Source: Vibrio algicola
GTDB taxonomy: Bacteria; Pseudomonadota; Gammaproteobacteria; Enterobacterales; Vibrionaceae
Length of the DNA stretch: 64,000 nucleotides
Assembly: GCF_009601765.2 (NCBI RefSeq)
Contig: NZ_CP045699.1
Location: forward strand, 1,798,001-1,862,000
Reading direction: 5' to 3'
In this document: positions 1-11,925 of the stretch, piece by piece
Layout: the number at the start of each line of letters is the position of its first letter
Numbering within the stretch: the stretch's first letter is position 1
Made by a program: the position numbers and the translations under genes
The notes under the pieces: model-generated
Told to the model about the DNA's origin: nothing
The model's database searches: none
The model's input: the letters and a program-made list of their open reading frames with translations, nothing else

Positions 1-142
1 GATCAAGCGCACCAGTATGACCTGCTTTTTCAGCAAAAAACATGCGCTTTACTTTTTGGAGCGCATCATTGGAGCTGATACTAGTCGGCTTATCGAGTAA
101 TAAAACGCCATCAATAGGACGACCACGACGTCTACGAGCCAT
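1..142 (-). CDS. truB: tRNA pseudouridine(55) synthase TruB, N-terminal part (runs off the window)
   Basis: TruB makes pseudouridine 55 in the T loop of most tRNAs. Only the first 47 residues are visible. They begin [20 protein letters not shown] and end at GHTGALD, the family's catalytic motif, whose Asp is the last visible residue (about 47). The ATG overlaps the TAA of rbfA in a TAATG junction, so translation is probably coupled. Truncation is only by the window edge. Confidence 0.95.
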   Translation of the reverse strand, partial: MARRRRGRPIDGVLLLDKPTSISSNDALQKVKRMFFAEKAGHTGALD

Positions 143-546
143 TACTCTTCTCCTTCGTCCTCATCACGACCGGCGTCTTTTTTACGTCGATTGTCATCAC
201 TGACCACTTCACTAACCAAGTTAGAAAGGCGCATACCTTCGGTCAATGTATTATCGTAAACGAAACGAACTTCAGGTGTTAAACGTAAACGAACACGTTT
301 CCCTAAAGCCATACGAATAGACACTTCGTGTTCTTTTAATGCTTCTAAGCATGATTCTGGTGTTTGCTCGCCGATACAAAAGAAAGTAACGAATACTTTG
401 GCATAAGCCAGATCACGAGTCACTTCAACGTCTGAAATGGTCACCATTCCGATACGTGAATCACGAACATCACGCTGTAGGATAGAAGCGAGTTCTTTTT
501 GTAATTGTTGTGCAACGCGTTGTGCACGACTGAATTCTTTAGCCAT
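142..546 (-). CDS. rbfA: 30S ribosome-binding factor RbfA
   Basis: Small KH-fold protein that binds immature 30S subunits and helps 16S rRNA 5'-end maturation and cold adaptation. The open frame extends to 606, but the family start [16 protein letters not shown] at 546 gives 134 residues, the usual length. The C-terminus is charged ([13 protein letters not shown]). It lies downstream of infB in the nusA operon and overlaps truB by one base. The 118-bp gap to infB contains two hairpins. Confidence 0.95.
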   Translation of the reverse strand: MAKEFSRAQRVAQQLQKELASILQRDVRDSRIGMVTISDVEVTRDLAYAKVFVTFFCIGEQTPESCLEALKEHEVSIRMALGKRVRLRLTPEVRFVYDNTLTEGMRLSNLVSEVVSDDNRRKKDAGRDEDEGEE

Positions 547-595
547 ATCTTTTCTCACATCTGCACGTTCAAATGAGAACGTCGTAACAGAAAGA

Positions 596-656
596 ATGGG
601 GAGCAAAAGCTCCCCATGGTGTTTTATTGCTTATACCCTAATTACTTTGGGTATCA
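596..656 (-). other. Two hairpins between infB and rbfA
   Basis: A perfect 9-bp stem with an AAAA loop (596-617) and a second stem of the ATACCC/GGGTAT type (about 633-654) fill the gap between infB and rbfA. On the coding (minus) strand the first is followed only by a broken T stretch (TTCTTTC). It could be a weak attenuator or an RNA-processing or stability element rather than a full terminator. Confidence 0.45.
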
Positions 657-664
657 TTTGTTAA

Positions 665-3343
665 TTAATCAAGCGTACGCTTAATTTCAACAATTTCGAA
701 TACTTCGATTTGGTCACCAGCGCGAACATCATTGTAGTTCTTAACACCGATACCACATTCGTAGCCGTTACGAACTTCTTGTACGTCATCTTTAAAGCGA
801 CGTAGTGATTCTAGTTCACCTTCATAAATAACGATGTTATCACGAAGAACGCGGATTGGGTTACTACGCTTAATCAAGCCTTCTGTAACCATACAACCTG
901 CGATTGCACCTAGTTTAGGTGATTTGAACACATCACGAACTTCAGCAAGACCAATGATTTCTTGTCTAAATTCTGGAGCAAGCATGCCGCCCATCGCTTG
1001 TTTCACTTCGTCAATCAATTGGTAAATGATTGAGTAGTAACGTAGATCTAGGCTTTCGTTTTCAACAGTGCGGCGAGCAGAAGCATCAGCACGGACGTTG
1101 AAACCAAGTAAGATAGCGTTAGAAGCTGCTGCCAATACCGCGTCAGTTTCAGTAATACCACCGACACCCGAACCTACGATGTTCACTTTCACTTCTTCAG
1201 TTGAAAGTTTACGTAGTGAATCAGCAATCGCTTCTACTGAACCTTGAACGTCTGCTTTAAGCACAACGTTAAGCTCAGCAACTTCACCCGCTTCCATGTT
1301 AGAGAACATGTTTTCAAGTTTCGATTTTTGCTGACGAGCCAGTTTAACATCACGGAATTTACCTTGACGATAGTTCGCTACTTCACGCGCTTTACGCTCA
1401 TCACGAACGACAGTTGCTTCATCACCTGAAGCCGGAACACCAGAAAGACCTAAGATTTCTACCGGAATAGAAGGACCTGCTGTCTCGATGTCTTTACCGT
1501 TTTCATCGCGCATTGCACGAACACGGCCGTACTCTTGACCACAAAGAACGATATCACCTTTATGTAAAGTACCCGCTTGTACTAGAACGGTAGCAACTGG
1601 ACCACGACCTTTATCAAGGCGAGATTCAACCACAACACCAGAAGCCATACCATCGGTTACTGCTTTAAGCTCAAGAACTTCAGATTGAAGTAAGATAGCT
1701 TCAAGTAGACCATCGATGTTTGTACCCACTTTGGCTGAAATGTGAACGAACATGTTTTCGCCGCCCCATTCTTCAGGAATAACGTCGTATTGAGCAAGCT
1801 CATTTTTAACGTTATCTGGGTTCGCGCCTTCTTTATCGATTTTGTTTACCGCAATAATCAATGGAACGCTCGCCGCTTTCGCGTGCTGAATCGCTTCGAT
1901 TGTTTGTGGCATAACACCATCATCGGCTGCAACAACAAGAACAACGATATCAGTCGCTTGAGCACCACGAGCACGCATTGAAGTAAATGCGGCGTGTCCT
2001 GGAGTATCCAAGAAGGTGATCATGCCATTGTCAGTTTCAACGTGGTATGCACCAATGTGCTGGGTAATACCACCCGCTTCACCAGAGGCTACACGGCTAC
2101 GACGGATGTAATCCAGTGTCGAGGTTTTACCATGGTCAACGTGACCCATGATGGTCACAACAGGGGCACGAGATACGGCATCAGTGCTGTCATCACGATC
2201 AGAAAGAATCGCTTCTTCTAATTCGTTTTCTTTACGTAGGATAACCTTGTGACCCATTTCTTCAGCAACAAGCGCTGCTGTTTCTTGGTCAATCACTTGG
2301 TTGATGGTTGCCATTGCGCCCATCTTCATCATCGTTTTGATGACTTCAGTCCCTTTTACTGACATTTTGTTTGCCAGTTCAGAAACCACGATAGTTTCAC
2401 CAATCACAACATCCGATTTTGCAACGGTTGCTGATTTATCAAAACCATGCTGCATTGAAGTTGGTTTAGCCAATTTACCTTTACGATTATTGCGTCCACC
2501 ACGAGCGTTACGGCCATTGTTGCCGCCGCGATCATCTTCTTTTTTCGCTGGTTTTTTCTTTTTACGACGACTTGCTTCGCTGCGACGGTCAGCTTCATCT
2601 TCAGCTTCACGTGCGTGTTGGTTAGTCGTTACATGGTAATCAGCATTTTCAGATTCTTTTTTCTTCTTCTCTTCTTCTGACCAACGAGCACCGTTTTCTT
2701 CTGCAAGTTTACGCGCTTCTTCAACCAGTTTCTGAGCTTCTGCTTCTGCTTTACGCTGAGCTTCTTCATCTTGACGACGCTTCAATGATTCAGCTTCTTG
2801 TTTCGCTGCATCATTTTTCGCTTTTTCTTCAGATGATTGCTTAGGCGCTGCTGCTTTTGTTTCTTTCGCTTTATCTGCTGCTTCTTGCTTCAATTTATCT
2901 TCCGCTTCACGTTTAACTTTTGCTTCAGCTTTTGCTGCTGCGTCTTGTTTGGCTTTTGCTTCTGCCGCAAGTTTTGCTGCGTCTTCTGCTTCACGAGTTG
3001 CTTGAGCTTCTGCTGCTTTTTTCGCTTCTTCATCTACAGCAGTACGCTTCACATAGGTGCGTTTTTTGCGGACTTCAACTTGCACTTCTTTATTTTTACC
3101 GCCGCCAGCAGGAACATTTAATGTGCTTTTGGTCTTACGTTGAAGTGTCAGGCGTGTTGGTTCAGAGTCGCCTGAGTTATCGCCATGTTCTTTTTTAAGA
3201 TGCGTTAAAAGCGTTTGCTTTTCTGCCGCAGTTACATTGTCGGCGCTGGTTTTTTTCATACCAGCATCAGCAAGTTGTTCTACTAGGCGTTCAACTGGTG
3301 TACCAATCTCTTCGCTCAGTGCTTTCACTGTCAATTCTGTCAT
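665..3343 (-). CDS. infB: Translation initiation factor IF-2
   Basis: GTPase that delivers initiator tRNA to the 30S P site. It has 892 residues, close to the enterobacterial protein. The N-terminus carries an IF2_N domain ([20 protein letters not shown]), then a long Lys/Glu/Ala-rich, coiled-coil-prone linker (about 90-290). The G domain follows with GHVDHGKT (around 400), DTPGH and NKID motifs, then beta-barrel and C-terminal fMet-tRNA-binding domains ending EIKRTLD. It sits 21 bp after nusA in the rimP-nusA-infB operon, just downstream of initiator tRNA-fMet. Confidence 0.98.
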   Translation of the reverse strand: MTELTVKALSEEIGTPVERLVEQLADAGMKKTSADNVTAAEKQTLLTHLKKEHGDNSGDSEPTRLTLQRKTKSTLNVPAGGGKNKEVQVEVRKKRTYVKRTAVDEEAKKAAEAQATREAEDAAKLAAEAKAKQDAAAKAEAKVKREAEDKLKQEAADKAKETKAAAPKQSSEEKAKNDAAKQEAESLKRRQDEEAQRKAEAEAQKLVEEARKLAEENGARWSEEEKKKKESENADYHVTTNQHAREAEDEADRRSEASRRKKKKPAKKEDDRGGNNGRNARGGRNNRKGKLAKPTSMQHGFDKSATVAKSDVVIGETIVVSELANKMSVKGTEVIKTMMKMGAMATINQVIDQETAALVAEEMGHKVILRKENELEEAILSDRDDSTDAVSRAPVVTIMGHVDHGKTSTLDYIRRSRVASGEAGGITQHIGAYHVETDNGMITFLDTPGHAAFTSMRARGAQATDIVVLVVAADDGVMPQTIEAIQHAKAASVPLIIAVNKIDKEGANPDNVKNELAQYDVIPEEWGGENMFVHISAKVGTNIDGLLEAILLQSEVLELKAVTDGMASGVVVESRLDKGRGPVATVLVQAGTLHKGDIVLCGQEYGRVRAMRDENGKDIETAGPSIPVEILGLSGVPASGDEATVVRDERKAREVANYRQGKFRDVKLARQQKSKLENMFSNMEAGEVAELNVVLKADVQGSVEAIADSLRKLSTEEVKVNIVGSGVGGITETDAVLAAASNAILLGFNVRADASARRTVENESLDLRYYSIIYQLIDEVKQAMGGMLAPEFRQEIIGLAEVRDVFKSPKLGAIAGCMVTEGLIKRSNPIRVLRDNIVIYEGELESLRRFKDDVQEVRNGYECGIGVKNYNDVRAGDQIEVFEIVEIKRTLD

Positions 3344-3364
3344 AGTGCTTTCTCCTTGCTGAAA

Positions 3365-4852
3365 TTATTCTTCGTCGCCAAACCAGCAAATGTTACGAGC
3401 AGCCATAATAAGCTCTCCCGCACGTTCTGCGCTTAGGCCTTCGATTTCTTCTAAATCGTCAGTACCTTGGTCGGCTAAATCTTCTAAAGTTACGATGCCT
3501 TGAGCGGCAAATTTAAACGCGAGTTCACGTTCAAGCCCTTCAAGTGCAAGTAGGTCTTCAGCAGGTTCTAGACCTTCATAAGATTCTTCTTGAACTAGTG
3601 CAAGAGTGGTCAATGCATTTTTAGCACGCTCACGTAGTTCTTCTACTAATTCTTCTTCAAGACCATCGACTTCTAAAAGCTCGTTAATTGGTACATAAGC
3701 AATTTCTTCTAGAGTAGAGAAACCTTCTTCAACCAATAACTCAGCAAAGTCTTGTTCGATGTCTAAATGCTTCATGAAGTTTTCGATAGCCGCTACCGAT
3801 TCTTCTTGGTGCTTCTTGTTCAAATCAGCAACCGTCATAACATTAAGATCCCAACCAGTTAGTTGAGACGCTAGACGTACGTTTTGACCACTACGGCCAA
3901 TCGCTTGTGCTAGGTTATCGGCTTCTACTGCGATATCCATTGAGTGGGTATCTTCATCAACGATGATTGAAGCAACATCGGCAGGTGCCATTGCATTGAT
4001 AACGAATTGAGCAGGATTATCATCCCACAATACGATATCGATACGCTCACCACCAAGCTCACTTGATACGGCTTGCACACGTGCGCCACGCATACCAACA
4101 CAAGCACCAACAGGATCAATACGACGATCATTTGATTTCACGGCAATTTTAGCGCGTGAACCAGGATCGCGAGCCGCGGCTTTCAATTCAATTAACTCTT
4201 CGCCAATTTCTGGCACTTCAATGCGGAAAAGCTCAATCAGCATTTCAGATTTAGAACGAGTTAGGAATAACTGGAAACCACGTGCTTCTGGTTTAACTGC
4301 ATATAACAGACCACGAACACGGTCACCAGGACGTAGGTTTTCGCGCGGTAATTGGTCTTCACGTAGAATCACAGACTCTGCATGGTTGCCCAAATCAACG
4401 ATAACCGCATCACGGTTGGCTTTTTTAACCACACCAGTTACCAACTCACCTTCATTGTCGATGAACTGTTCTACGATTTGAGCACGCTCAGCTTCACGTA
4501 CTTTTTGTACGATAACTTGTTTGGCAGTTTGGGTAGTAATACGGTCAAATGTTACTGACTCCATATCATCTTCCACGTAATCGCCAAGCTCTAATGATTC
4601 GTCATCATATTGCGCCGCTTCAATTGAAATTTCTTTGGTTGGAAATTCAACTTCAGCAACCACTAACCAGCGACGTAATGTCTCAAAGTTACCGGTTTTA
4701 CGGTCGATCTCGACACGAACTTCGATTTCGTGTGCACTTTTTTTCTTCGTTGCTGTGGCTAGAGCGATCTCTAACGCTTCAAAAATACGCTCACGCGGAA
4801 CTGCTTTTTCATTAGAAACAGCTTCAACAACCGCTAAAATTTCTCTGTTCAT
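3365..4852 (-). CDS. nusA: Transcription termination/antitermination protein NusA
   Basis: RNA-polymerase-associated factor for pausing, termination and rRNA antitermination. It is 495 residues, the same length as the E. coli protein. Visible parts are the N-terminal RNAP-binding domain ([20 protein letters not shown]), an S1 domain (about 135-200), KH domains ([17 protein letters not shown] and [13 protein letters not shown]), and two acidic C-terminal repeats, the form typical of gammaproteobacteria. It lies between rimP (22 bp) and infB (21 bp) and is cotranscribed with them. Confidence 0.98.
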   Translation of the reverse strand: MNREILAVVEAVSNEKAVPRERIFEALEIALATATKKKSAHEIEVRVEIDRKTGNFETLRRWLVVAEVEFPTKEISIEAAQYDDESLELGDYVEDDMESVTFDRITTQTAKQVIVQKVREAERAQIVEQFIDNEGELVTGVVKKANRDAVIVDLGNHAESVILREDQLPRENLRPGDRVRGLLYAVKPEARGFQLFLTRSKSEMLIELFRIEVPEIGEELIELKAAARDPGSRAKIAVKSNDRRIDPVGACVGMRGARVQAVSSELGGERIDIVLWDDNPAQFVINAMAPADVASIIVDEDTHSMDIAVEADNLAQAIGRSGQNVRLASQLTGWDLNVMTVADLNKKHQEESVAAIENFMKHLDIEQDFAELLVEEGFSTLEEIAYVPINELLEVDGLEEELVEELRERAKNALTTLALVQEESYEGLEPAEDLLALEGLERELAFKFAAQGIVTLEDLADQGTDDLEEIEGLSAERAGELIMAARNICWFGDEE

Positions 4853-4874
4853 TTATGTTCTCGCCTCTTCAGAC

Positions 4875-5330
4875 TTAAAATTTTGGTATCAGGTTAGCTT
4901 TAGAGATATTACTCAAAGCGAATTGTTCAGGTTTACCATCAACGATAACAGTTACGATTTCGCCTTCAATGGCTGAAATCACCCCTTTCCACTTACGACG
5001 ATTATTGACCGCCATTTTAAGTACCACGTTCACATCGTGATCAATGAACTGCTGATAATGAGCAGGCTTAAACAGTGGACGTTCTAAACCTGGTGATGAA
5101 ACTTCTAAGTTGTAAGCGACGGTGATTGGATCTTCAACATCCATTACCGCGCTGACTTGACGACTTACTTCGGCGCAGTCTTCAACATTAATACCATTTT
5201 CATGGTCAATAAAGATCCGTAGTGCTGAGTGCTCACCCGCACGGATAAACTCTAAACCTACTAATTCGTAACCTGACGCAGCAACAGGTGCATCAAGTAA
5301 TTCCATTAATTGTTTTTCTAAGCCAGTCAT
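4875..5330 (-). CDS. rimP: Ribosome maturation factor RimP
   Basis: Needed for 30S subunit maturation, assisting the S12 region. It has 151 residues, the usual length, with the family segments [33 protein letters not shown] and the C-terminal SH3-like part ending [13 protein letters not shown]. It is the first protein gene of the nusA-infB operon, downstream of tRNA-fMet, the classical gammaproteobacterial arrangement. An upstream hairpin (5496-5523) lies between it and the tRNA. Confidence 0.95.
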   Translation of the reverse strand: MTGLEKQLMELLDAPVAASGYELVGLEFIRAGEHSALRIFIDHENGINVEDCAEVSRQVSAVMDVEDPITVAYNLEVSSPGLERPLFKPAHYQQFIDHDVNVVLKMAVNNRRKWKGVISAIEGEIVTVIVDGKPEQFALSNISKANLIPKF

Positions 5331-5495
5331 TTATATCTCCGGAAAAAAAACGGTGCAATAAAGTCAAAAACAGGATTGCCAGAAACAAAAAAAGGGCATT
5401 CAGCCCATTTCAAATATTACATAAAATCTGATTTATCACTATTTTTCAATCACTTAACAAAAAAAAGCAATCATAAAAAATAATGTACAGATAAT

Positions 5496-5523
5496 AAAAA
5501 ACCCCGATAGTCGGGGTTTTTTA
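5496..5523 (-). terminator. Hairpin terminator or attenuator after tRNA-fMet
   Basis: ACCCCGA-TAG-TCGGGGT is a tight GC stem with A runs on the left and T runs on the right, so it can act in both directions. On the minus strand it lies between tRNA-fMet and rimP. It can end the tRNA transcript or limit read-through into rimP-nusA-infB. Confidence 0.8.
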
Positions 5524-5694
5524 TTGCTGGACCCTGATTATCACTAAGCTAAAGTCTAGCTTAGCTTGCAATTAAATCGAAATTCAATTGCAAATCGGAC
5601 CCAAAAAATAAGGGTAATAAAGTAGTTTTAAAAACAACCTTTTCACCACTGCTTATAAAAGAACGGCTCATGAGCTTATCTTTTATAAAAAAGT

Positions 5695-5771
<77 letters not shown>

Positions 5772-5851
5772 TCCGTTGCATTATTTAAAGTATAATGCCA
5801 CTTTCGTTTACTTATAAAAAAGCAAACTCAAAACTCATTTCAATACGAGGT

Positions 5852-5879
5852 ATTATACATCGACATTGATTTTTTACAA
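5852..5879 (-). promoter_or_regulatory. Predicted sigma-70 promoter for tRNA-fMet and the rimP-nusA-infB operon
   Basis: On the minus strand, -35 TTGTAA and a perfect -10 TATAAT are separated by 16 bp, between tRNA-Leu and tRNA-fMet. The spacing and match are good. The transcription start is inferred, not shown. Confidence 0.65.
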
Positions 5880-5891
5880 GTTTTGTAATTA

Positions 5892-5976
5892 TGGTGCCGA
5901 GAGGGGGACTTGAACCCCCACACCCTAAGGCACTAGCACCTCATGCTAGCGTGTCTACCAATTTCACCATCTCGGC
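5892..5976 (-). tRNA. tRNA-Leu (GAG)
   Basis: An 85-nt class II tRNA with a long variable arm and encoded CCA. It starts GCCGAGATGGTGAAATTGG. The anticodon loop ATGAGGT gives GAG, which reads CUY codons. It lies immediately downstream of secG, the same position as leuU in E. coli, and is probably cotranscribed with secG. Confidence 0.95.
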
Positions 5977-6006
5977 ATAAATTCTTTCAGCTTTTAAGCT
6001 TCAGTA

Positions 6007-6396
6007 TTACTTAGAAGTTTCTGGTTCGCTCTGCACTGGAGCGGCTGGAACTTCATCAGTATTTACTTTTTTCACAGTATCTGTTTTTGTTGCTGCTTTA
6101 GTATCTGTCGCGTCAACACTTTGCTCAATACCTGCACTTGGTGCAACCCATTGTGAATCATGTTTAACAGTAGACATGTGACCAAGCACTAAACTGATAA
6201 TGAAGAATACAGTTGCTAATACTGCTGTTGAACGGGTAAGGAAATTACCTGAGCCACCAGAGCCAAATACAGTATTTGATGCTCCAGCCCCGAACGAAGC
6301 TCCCATATCTGCGCCTTTACCTTGTTGAATCAACACTAGGCCAATTACACCAAGTGAAGCGACAAGATAAATCACAAGTAGAACATTTAATAACAT
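6007..6396 (-). CDS. secG: Protein-export membrane protein SecG
   Basis: Auxiliary subunit of the SecYEG translocon in the inner membrane. It has 129 residues with two membrane segments (about 2-20 and 50-72), the conserved [20 protein letters not shown] cytoplasmic loop, and a hydrophilic Thr/Lys/Glu-rich tail. AGGTGG four bases before the ATG is a good ribosome site. It lies downstream of glmM and upstream of tRNA-Leu, as in E. coli. Confidence 0.96.
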   Translation of the reverse strand: MLLNVLLVIYLVASLGVIGLVLIQQGKGADMGASFGAGASNTVFGSGGSGNFLTRSTAVLATVFFIISLVLGHMSTVKHDSQWVAPSAGIEQSVDATDTKAATKTDTVKKVNTDEVPAAPVQSEPETSK

Positions 6397-6474
6397 TTTT
6401 CCACCTATGTATTTGAATTCCAGAGTTGAGTTGGCAACACCAACAACAACGCACCTCCCTAATGAGGCGCAGTG

Positions 6475-6503
6475 ATACTAACCAAACCTTAAGGCAGTGA
6501 CAA
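6475..6503 (-). promoter_or_regulatory. Predicted promoter of secG
   Basis: On the minus strand, -35 TTGTCA and -10 TAGTAT are separated by 17 bp, about 80 bp before the secG start. The 5' untranslated region contains a GC-rich inverted repeat near 6440-6470. Confidence 0.5.
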
Positions 6504-6741
6504 GCGAAAAATCACAAAATCACACAACTTCCGACTCAAACGCTCAAAAAACTCGCAAAACATAATTTTGAGCTAAATTAATCAACATAACCTCTACCAA
6601 TAAACAGCAAACAATAAGGAGTGAGTAACATTTTAATCATGCCTTATTTGCTCAAGCGGCATTGTTCTCGATCGTTTGATTGTAGCTAGTTTGACTCTGA
6701 TTGCCTGATTCTAGTTACTTTGACCCTATCAGCATTAAACT
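6504..6741. other. Intergenic DNA between glmM and the secG promoter
   Basis: AT-rich spacer with no coding signal. It contains loosely repeated phrases (TAGTTTGACTCTGATT and TAGTTACTTTGACCCT near 6687-6726). No clear U-tract terminator for glmM is visible. Confidence 0.4.
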
Positions 6742-8079
6742 CTAGCAGCTTTTTTTCACTTGCTCGGCAATAGCGAGCGCACTGTTTTTCACTAATTCAG
6801 CGTCTTCACCTTCGACCATCACGCGGATAAGCGGTTCAGTGCCTGATTTGCGTAACAATACCCGACCTTTATCACCCAATTGTGCTTCAACTTGCGTGAC
6901 GGCATCTTTAACCGCTTGAGTGTCTAGTGGATCGTTATTGCCCGCAAAGCGAATATTTTCGAGCACTTGTGGGTAAAGCGTCATACCTGATGCTAACGCG
7001 TTCAATGATAATTCACTGCCTACTACAGAGGCTAAGACTTGCAGCGCCGCCACAATGGCATCACCGGTGGTCACCTTATCCAACAAAATGACATGGCCAG
7101 AGTTCTCAGCGCCAATCTTCCAGCCTTTTTCCAGCAGCTTTTCCATTACATAACGGTCGCCAACTTTCGATCGCACAAATGGAATACCCAGTTGTTTTAG
7201 GCCATTTTCCATTCCAAGGTTGGTCATTAGTGTACCAACAACGCCACCTTTCAGTTCTCCACGGCGCAGCGCATCGCGAGCAATAATGTAGGCTATTTGG
7301 TCGCCATCGACTTTATTACCAAATTCATCCACCATGATGATACGGTCGCCATCACCATCAAATCCTAATCCTAAATCGGCTTTTTCTTCTAGCACTTTAG
7401 CTTGTAGAGCGCGAGTATCAGTGGCACCAACTTGGTCATTGATATTTAAACCATTTGGCTGGCAACCTATTGCAATCACTTCTGCGCCAAGTTCTTTAAA
7501 CACGCTAGGGGCAATATGATAAGTCGCACCATGAGCACAATCGATCACAATTTTAAGTTTAGATAAGCTCAACTCATTTGGGAAAGTACTTTTACAAAAT
7601 TCAATATAACGACCAGCCGCATCAACCAGACGTTTGGCTTTACCTAATTGGGCTGACTCAACGCATTCGATATCTTTTTCTAATTCAGCTTCAATGGCAA
7701 GCTCAATATCATCAGGCAGTTTGGTGCCTTCAGCGGAAAAGAATTTAATTCCATTGTCGTAGTACGGGTTATGCGAAGCGGAAATCACGATCCCCGCTTC
7801 TGCACGAAACGTTTGGGTAAGATAAGCAACGGCTGGCGTTGGCATCGGCCCTAAAAATGTCGCTTGAAGGCCTGCGGCTGCAAGACCAGCTTCTAATGCT
7901 GATTCAAGCATATAACCCGAAATACGAGTATCTTTACCAATAATCACTTGTTTGGTGCCTTGCTTGGCTAATACACGCCCTGCCGCCCAACCTAGTTTTA
8001 AAATAAAATCCGGTGTAATTGGAAATTGGCCGACTTTGCCACGTACCCCATCGGTACCAAAATATTTTCTTTCAGACAT
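6742..8079 (-). CDS. glmM: Phosphoglucosamine mutase GlmM
   Basis: Converts glucosamine-6-phosphate to glucosamine-1-phosphate for UDP-GlcNAc synthesis. I chose the ATG at 8079 ([14 protein letters not shown], preceded by AAGAAGGG) over the longer frame to 8115; it gives 445 residues. The catalytic phosphoserine lies in [12 protein letters not shown] (Ser102), the metal loop is GFDGDGDR (around 240), and the phosphate-binding loop is [17 protein letters not shown] near the C-terminus. It follows folP, as in E. coli. Confidence 0.97.
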   Translation of the reverse strand: MSERKYFGTDGVRGKVGQFPITPDFILKLGWAAGRVLAKQGTKQVIIGKDTRISGYMLESALEAGLAAAGLQATFLGPMPTPAVAYLTQTFRAEAGIVISASHNPYYDNGIKFFSAEGTKLPDDIELAIEAELEKDIECVESAQLGKAKRLVDAAGRYIEFCKSTFPNELSLSKLKIVIDCAHGATYHIAPSVFKELGAEVIAIGCQPNGLNINDQVGATDTRALQAKVLEEKADLGLGFDGDGDRIIMVDEFGNKVDGDQIAYIIARDALRRGELKGGVVGTLMTNLGMENGLKQLGIPFVRSKVGDRYVMEKLLEKGWKIGAENSGHVILLDKVTTGDAIVAALQVLASVVGSELSLNALASGMTLYPQVLENIRFAGNNDPLDTQAVKDAVTQVEAQLGDKGRVLLRKSGTEPLIRVMVEGEDAELVKNSALAIAEQVKKSC

Positions 8080-8150
8080 GTGTTTACCCTTCTTCAGCAA
8101 GAATATTGAGAGCATGATGAATGTTGCATTATATTAAAAACCTATGCTCT

Positions 8151-8984
8151 CTAATTTAAATTTGATTGTGTTGCTTTTAATACTTTAAGCGCATCTTGTG
8201 TGGCCGCTACATCGTGAACTCTAATGATCTGCGCGCCTTGTTGTGCCGCAAGTATGGCACACGCGACGCTACCAATCATAGACTCAGAGGTCGGTTTATT
8301 TAATAACTTTGAGATCATCGATTTACGCGACATTCCGGCGAGCACGGGCAAACCAAATTGATGAAACTGTTCCAGATTGGCAAGCAGATGGTAATTATGC
8401 GCCACTGTTTTGCCAAAACCAAAGCCAGGATCGAGAATAATATTCTCACGCTCAATGCCGGCCTCTAAACAGCTATCGATACGTTGTTCTAAGAAGTGAC
8501 AGACCTCGTGCAATACATCTTGGTATTCAGGGTTGTGCTGCATCGTTCGCGGCAGGCCTTGCATGTGCATAATACAAACGGGGATATTGGCTTGTGCAAT
8601 TAACGCTAACGCGCCATCATCTTGTAGCGCGCGAATGTCATTAATAATATCCACTCCAGCGTCAATGCCTGCCGCCATCACCTCTGTCTTATTGGTATCA
8701 AGTGAGATCCACACATCAAAGTTAGCTCGGATCGCTTTTATCAATGGGATAACACGAGCTAACTCATCTGCCACAGAAACTTCAGCCGCGCCCGGACGGG
8801 TGGACTCGCCGCCAATATCGATGATCGTCGCCCCCGCCGCAAGCATAGATTTAACATGCTCAATCGCCGCGTCAAGATGGTTAAATTTACCGCCATCAGA
8901 AAAAGAATCTGGAGTGACATTTAAGATGCCCATAATTTGAGGCTGGGTTAAATCGAGTTGTTTATTTTTATAGATCAGTTTCAT
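8151..8984 (-). CDS. folP: Dihydropteroate synthase
   Basis: Condenses p-aminobenzoate with dihydropterin pyrophosphate in folate synthesis and is the sulfonamide target. Motifs are GILNVTPDSFSDGG near the N-terminus, GGESTRPGA, ILDPGFGFGKT and a C-terminal IIRVHDVA. The start MKLIYKNKQLDLTQPQ (8984, 277 aa) aligns with E. coli FolP. An in-frame ATG four codons upstream (8996) is equally open and neither has a strong ribosome site. It lies between ftsH and glmM. Confidence 0.95.
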   Translation of the reverse strand: MKLIYKNKQLDLTQPQIMGILNVTPDSFSDGGKFNHLDAAIEHVKSMLAAGATIIDIGGESTRPGAAEVSVADELARVIPLIKAIRANFDVWISLDTNKTEVMAAGIDAGVDIINDIRALQDDGALALIAQANIPVCIMHMQGLPRTMQHNPEYQDVLHEVCHFLEQRIDSCLEAGIERENIILDPGFGFGKTVAHNYHLLANLEQFHQFGLPVLAGMSRKSMISKLLNKPTSESMIGSVACAILAAQQGAQIIRVHDVAATQDALKVLKATQSNLN

Positions 8985-9083
8985 GGCTGAATTCATTTTA
9001 TAAAAACGGAAAGGATTATTGTCGTGAGTATAAATCGAAAAAAGCCCTGACAGTATCAGGGCTTTAATGGGTTAAGCATTAAC

Positions 9084-11096
9084 TTAAGAGTCTTTATCTT
9101 TTGACTCTGGCTGGTCTGCATCAGAAGCCTCATTGGCATCCTCTGCGTCTTCTGCTTTTACCGAATCTGACTCGTCTGAAGATTTCGCGTCTTGTTGTGT
9201 CGCGGCCTCTTGTTTATCGACATCAGGTTTAGCGGTTGATGGTTTATCCGCTGTTGCTTTAGGACTCTCATCGCCCCATCCTTGTGGTGCACGGATGGTT
9301 TCGCTACGATTCATCAAATCATCAATTTGACCAGCATCAATGGTTTCATATTTCATCAATGCATCTTTCATTGCATGCATGATATCCATATTATCTTCCA
9401 AGATCTGCTTAGCTCGGTCGTAGTTACGGTCAATCAAGGTTCTAATTTCTTGGTCAATCAAACGTACGGTTTCATCAGAAACTTGCTTGGCTTGAGACAT
9501 ACCGCGTCCCATAAAGACTTCACCTTCTTCTTCTGCGTACAGAAGTGGACCAAGTTTGTCCGAGAAACCCCATTGGGTCACCATTTTACGGGCAATATCG
9601 GTGGCACGTTCAATATCGTTTGATGCGCCAGTCGAGACTTTATCTTCACCATAAATCAGTTCTTCAGCCAGACGACCGCCATATAAGCTAGAGATCATAG
9701 ACTCTAAGTGCTGGCGATTCATGCTGACGCGATCTTGTTCTGGTAGATACATGGTCACACCCAACGCACGTCCACGTGGAATGATCGATACTTTATAAAC
9801 CGGATCATGTTCTGGGACTAAACGTCCGACAATCGCGTGTCCAGCTTCATGGTAAGCAGTTGAAGCTTTTGTATCTTCGGTTAACACCATTGAACGGCGC
9901 TCTGCACCCATCATGATCTTATCTTTAGCCAATTCAAACTCGACCATAGACACATTACGTTTATTACCACGGGCTGCAAATAATGCAGCTTCGTTGACTA
10001 AGTTAGCCAAATCAGCACCAGAGAAACCTGGCGTACCACGGGCAATCAACGAAGGTTCAATGCCGTCACCTAGAGGGACTTTACGCATGTGAACTTTTAA
10101 GATTTGCTCACGACCACGAACATCAGGTAATCCAACCACAACTTGACGGTCAAAACGACCAGGACGCAACAAGGCTGCATCCAGTACGTCAGGACGGTTA
10201 GTCGCTGCGATCACGATCACGCCTTCATTACCTTCAAAGCCATCCATCTCAACTAGCATTTGGTTTAGTGTTTGCTCACGTTCATCGTGACCACCACCAA
10301 CACCTGCGCCACGTTGACGACCGACTGCATCGATTTCATCGATAAAGATAATACATGGTGAAGCTTTCTTTGCTTGCTCGAACATGTCACGCACACGAGA
10401 TGCACCGACACCGACAAACATTTCAACGAAGTCAGAACCCGAAATAGTAAAGAATGGTACTTTTGCTTCACCTGCAATGGCTTTCGCCAGCAATGTTTTA
10501 CCGGTACCTGGAGGCCCGACTAACAAAACACCGGTTGGGATCTTACCACCGAGTTTTTGAAAACGGCTTGGATCACGTAGGTAATCCACCAATTCTTTAA
10601 CGTCTTCTTTTGCTTCGTCACAACCGGCAACATCAGCAAAGGTTGTTTTAATTTGGTCTTCGCCCATCATGCGGGCTTTGCTCTTACCAAATGACATTGC
10701 GCCTTTACCACCGCCGCCGCCACCTTGCATTTGGCGCATGAAGAAGATCCACACCCCAATCAGTAAGATCATTGGGAACCAAGAAATGAAGATAGTACTC
10801 AGCAGACTTTGCTGCTCAGGTGGCGTACCAGTCACTTTCACGTTCTCATTGATCAGATCATCAAGAAGTTTGTTATCGTACACAGGCATGTACGTCACAT
10901 TACGAGAGTTATCAGTACGGACAAAGGTAATTTCTTGATCCTTGAACTTTGCTTCTCGGACTTGGCCTTGACCAACGTCTTTTACAAAGGATGTGTAATC
11001 AATTGCTTTTCCGTTACTGTCCCCAGGCCCAAAGCTCTGGAAAACTGACATCAAAACTACGGCGATTACTAGCCATAAAATTAAATTTTTTGCCAT
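9084..11096 (-). CDS. ftsH: ATP-dependent zinc metalloprotease FtsH
   Basis: Membrane-anchored AAA+ protease that degrades LpxC, sigma-32 and unassembled membrane proteins. The start [20 protein letters not shown] at 11096 matches the family; the frame extends ten codons further. It has two N-terminal membrane segments (about 4-22 and 100-120), Walker A GPPGTGKT (around 195), Walker B IIFIDEID, the SRH region and the zinc site HEAGH (around 417). The last ~60 residues are an acidic, Ala/Asp/Ser-rich low-complexity tail. It follows rlmE. Confidence 0.97.
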   Translation of the reverse strand: MAKNLILWLVIAVVLMSVFQSFGPGDSNGKAIDYTSFVKDVGQGQVREAKFKDQEITFVRTDNSRNVTYMPVYDNKLLDDLINENVKVTGTPPEQQSLLSTIFISWFPMILLIGVWIFFMRQMQGGGGGGKGAMSFGKSKARMMGEDQIKTTFADVAGCDEAKEDVKELVDYLRDPSRFQKLGGKIPTGVLLVGPPGTGKTLLAKAIAGEAKVPFFTISGSDFVEMFVGVGASRVRDMFEQAKKASPCIIFIDEIDAVGRQRGAGVGGGHDEREQTLNQMLVEMDGFEGNEGVIVIAATNRPDVLDAALLRPGRFDRQVVVGLPDVRGREQILKVHMRKVPLGDGIEPSLIARGTPGFSGADLANLVNEAALFAARGNKRNVSMVEFELAKDKIMMGAERRSMVLTEDTKASTAYHEAGHAIVGRLVPEHDPVYKVSIIPRGRALGVTMYLPEQDRVSMNRQHLESMISSLYGGRLAEELIYGEDKVSTGASNDIERATDIARKMVTQWGFSDKLGPLLYAEEEGEVFMGRGMSQAKQVSDETVRLIDQEIRTLIDRNYDRAKQILEDNMDIMHAMKDALMKYETIDAGQIDDLMNRSETIRAPQGWGDESPKATADKPSTAKPDVDKQEAATQQDAKSSDESDSVKAEDAEDANEASDADQPESKDKDS

Positions 11097-11147
11097 GTCA
11101 CTCAAGGTGTCAGCCTCTCGGTTCACTAATTTGAAAAAAATAGAGTA

Positions 11148-11777
11148 CTACAGTTTATAGCCTGTAGCCACAATGTATACCTCACGAGAACGAGCACGCG
11201 AAGAATCTGGTTTTCTTATTTTTACGTTTTTAAACATGTCTCTTACATCTTTAACGTACTGATCAAAGCCTTCGCCTTGGAATACCTTAACGACAAAGCT
11301 ACCATCAGGAGCTAGAACTTGTCGACACATATCCAATGCCAATTCGACCAAATACATCGCTCGTGGCTGGTCTACCGCCTGATTTCCGCTCATATTGGGC
11401 GCCATATCAGACATCACCACATCGACCATATCAGGTTGAATACGCTCTAATAACGCTTCTAGTACAGCATCTTCACGGAAGTCACCCTGCAAGAAACTGA
11501 CCCCAGCAATTGAATCCATAGATAAAATGTCACAAGCTATGACTTGGCCTGAATCCCCCACAACACCAACCGCATATTGTGACCAACCACCAGGCGCTGC
11601 GCCTAAATCGACCACCGTCATTCCCGGTTTGATTAATTTATCTTTATCTTGAATCTCTTCAATTTTAAAGATAGCTCGCGAGCGGTAACCTTTTTTCTGC
11701 GCTTCAGCGACATATTTATCACCAAAGTGCTCTTGCAACCAACGGCCCGAGCTTGCGGACACTTTTTTCTTACTCAT
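11148..11777 (-). CDS. rlmE: 23S rRNA 2'-O-methyltransferase RlmE (RrmJ/FtsJ)
   Basis: Methylates U2552 in the 23S rRNA A loop, a late 50S assembly step. The start [18 protein letters not shown] at 11777 gives 209 residues, as in E. coli; the frame is open to 11798. The SAM-binding motif is [15 protein letters not shown], with MSDMAPN and VVKVFQGEG for the catalytic K-D-K-E set. It is upstream of ftsH in the same direction and divergent from yhbY. Confidence 0.96.
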   Translation of the reverse strand: MSKKKVSASSGRWLQEHFGDKYVAEAQKKGYRSRAIFKIEEIQDKDKLIKPGMTVVDLGAAPGGWSQYAVGVVGDSGQVIACDILSMDSIAGVSFLQGDFREDAVLEALLERIQPDMVDVVMSDMAPNMSGNQAVDQPRAMYLVELALDMCRQVLAPDGSFVVKVFQGEGFDQYVKDVRDMFKNVKIRKPDSSRARSREVYIVATGYKL

Positions 11778-11925
11778 TTTAACCCTAATACTTAACAAAC
11801 GGCTTCTATTAATCGGTAAAAAGAACGCGATATCGACAGAAACTATTCAGAATAGATAGTCTTCCCGAATAGATGGCGTTAAAATAGAACTTTTCAACCC
11901 TAACACAACAAAAAATGGCCGAACA

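Noticed and set aside
2837..3198. Cys/Phe- and Leu-rich plus-strand frames
   Set aside because: They are shadows of the Lys/Glu/Ala-rich linker of infB on the other strand.
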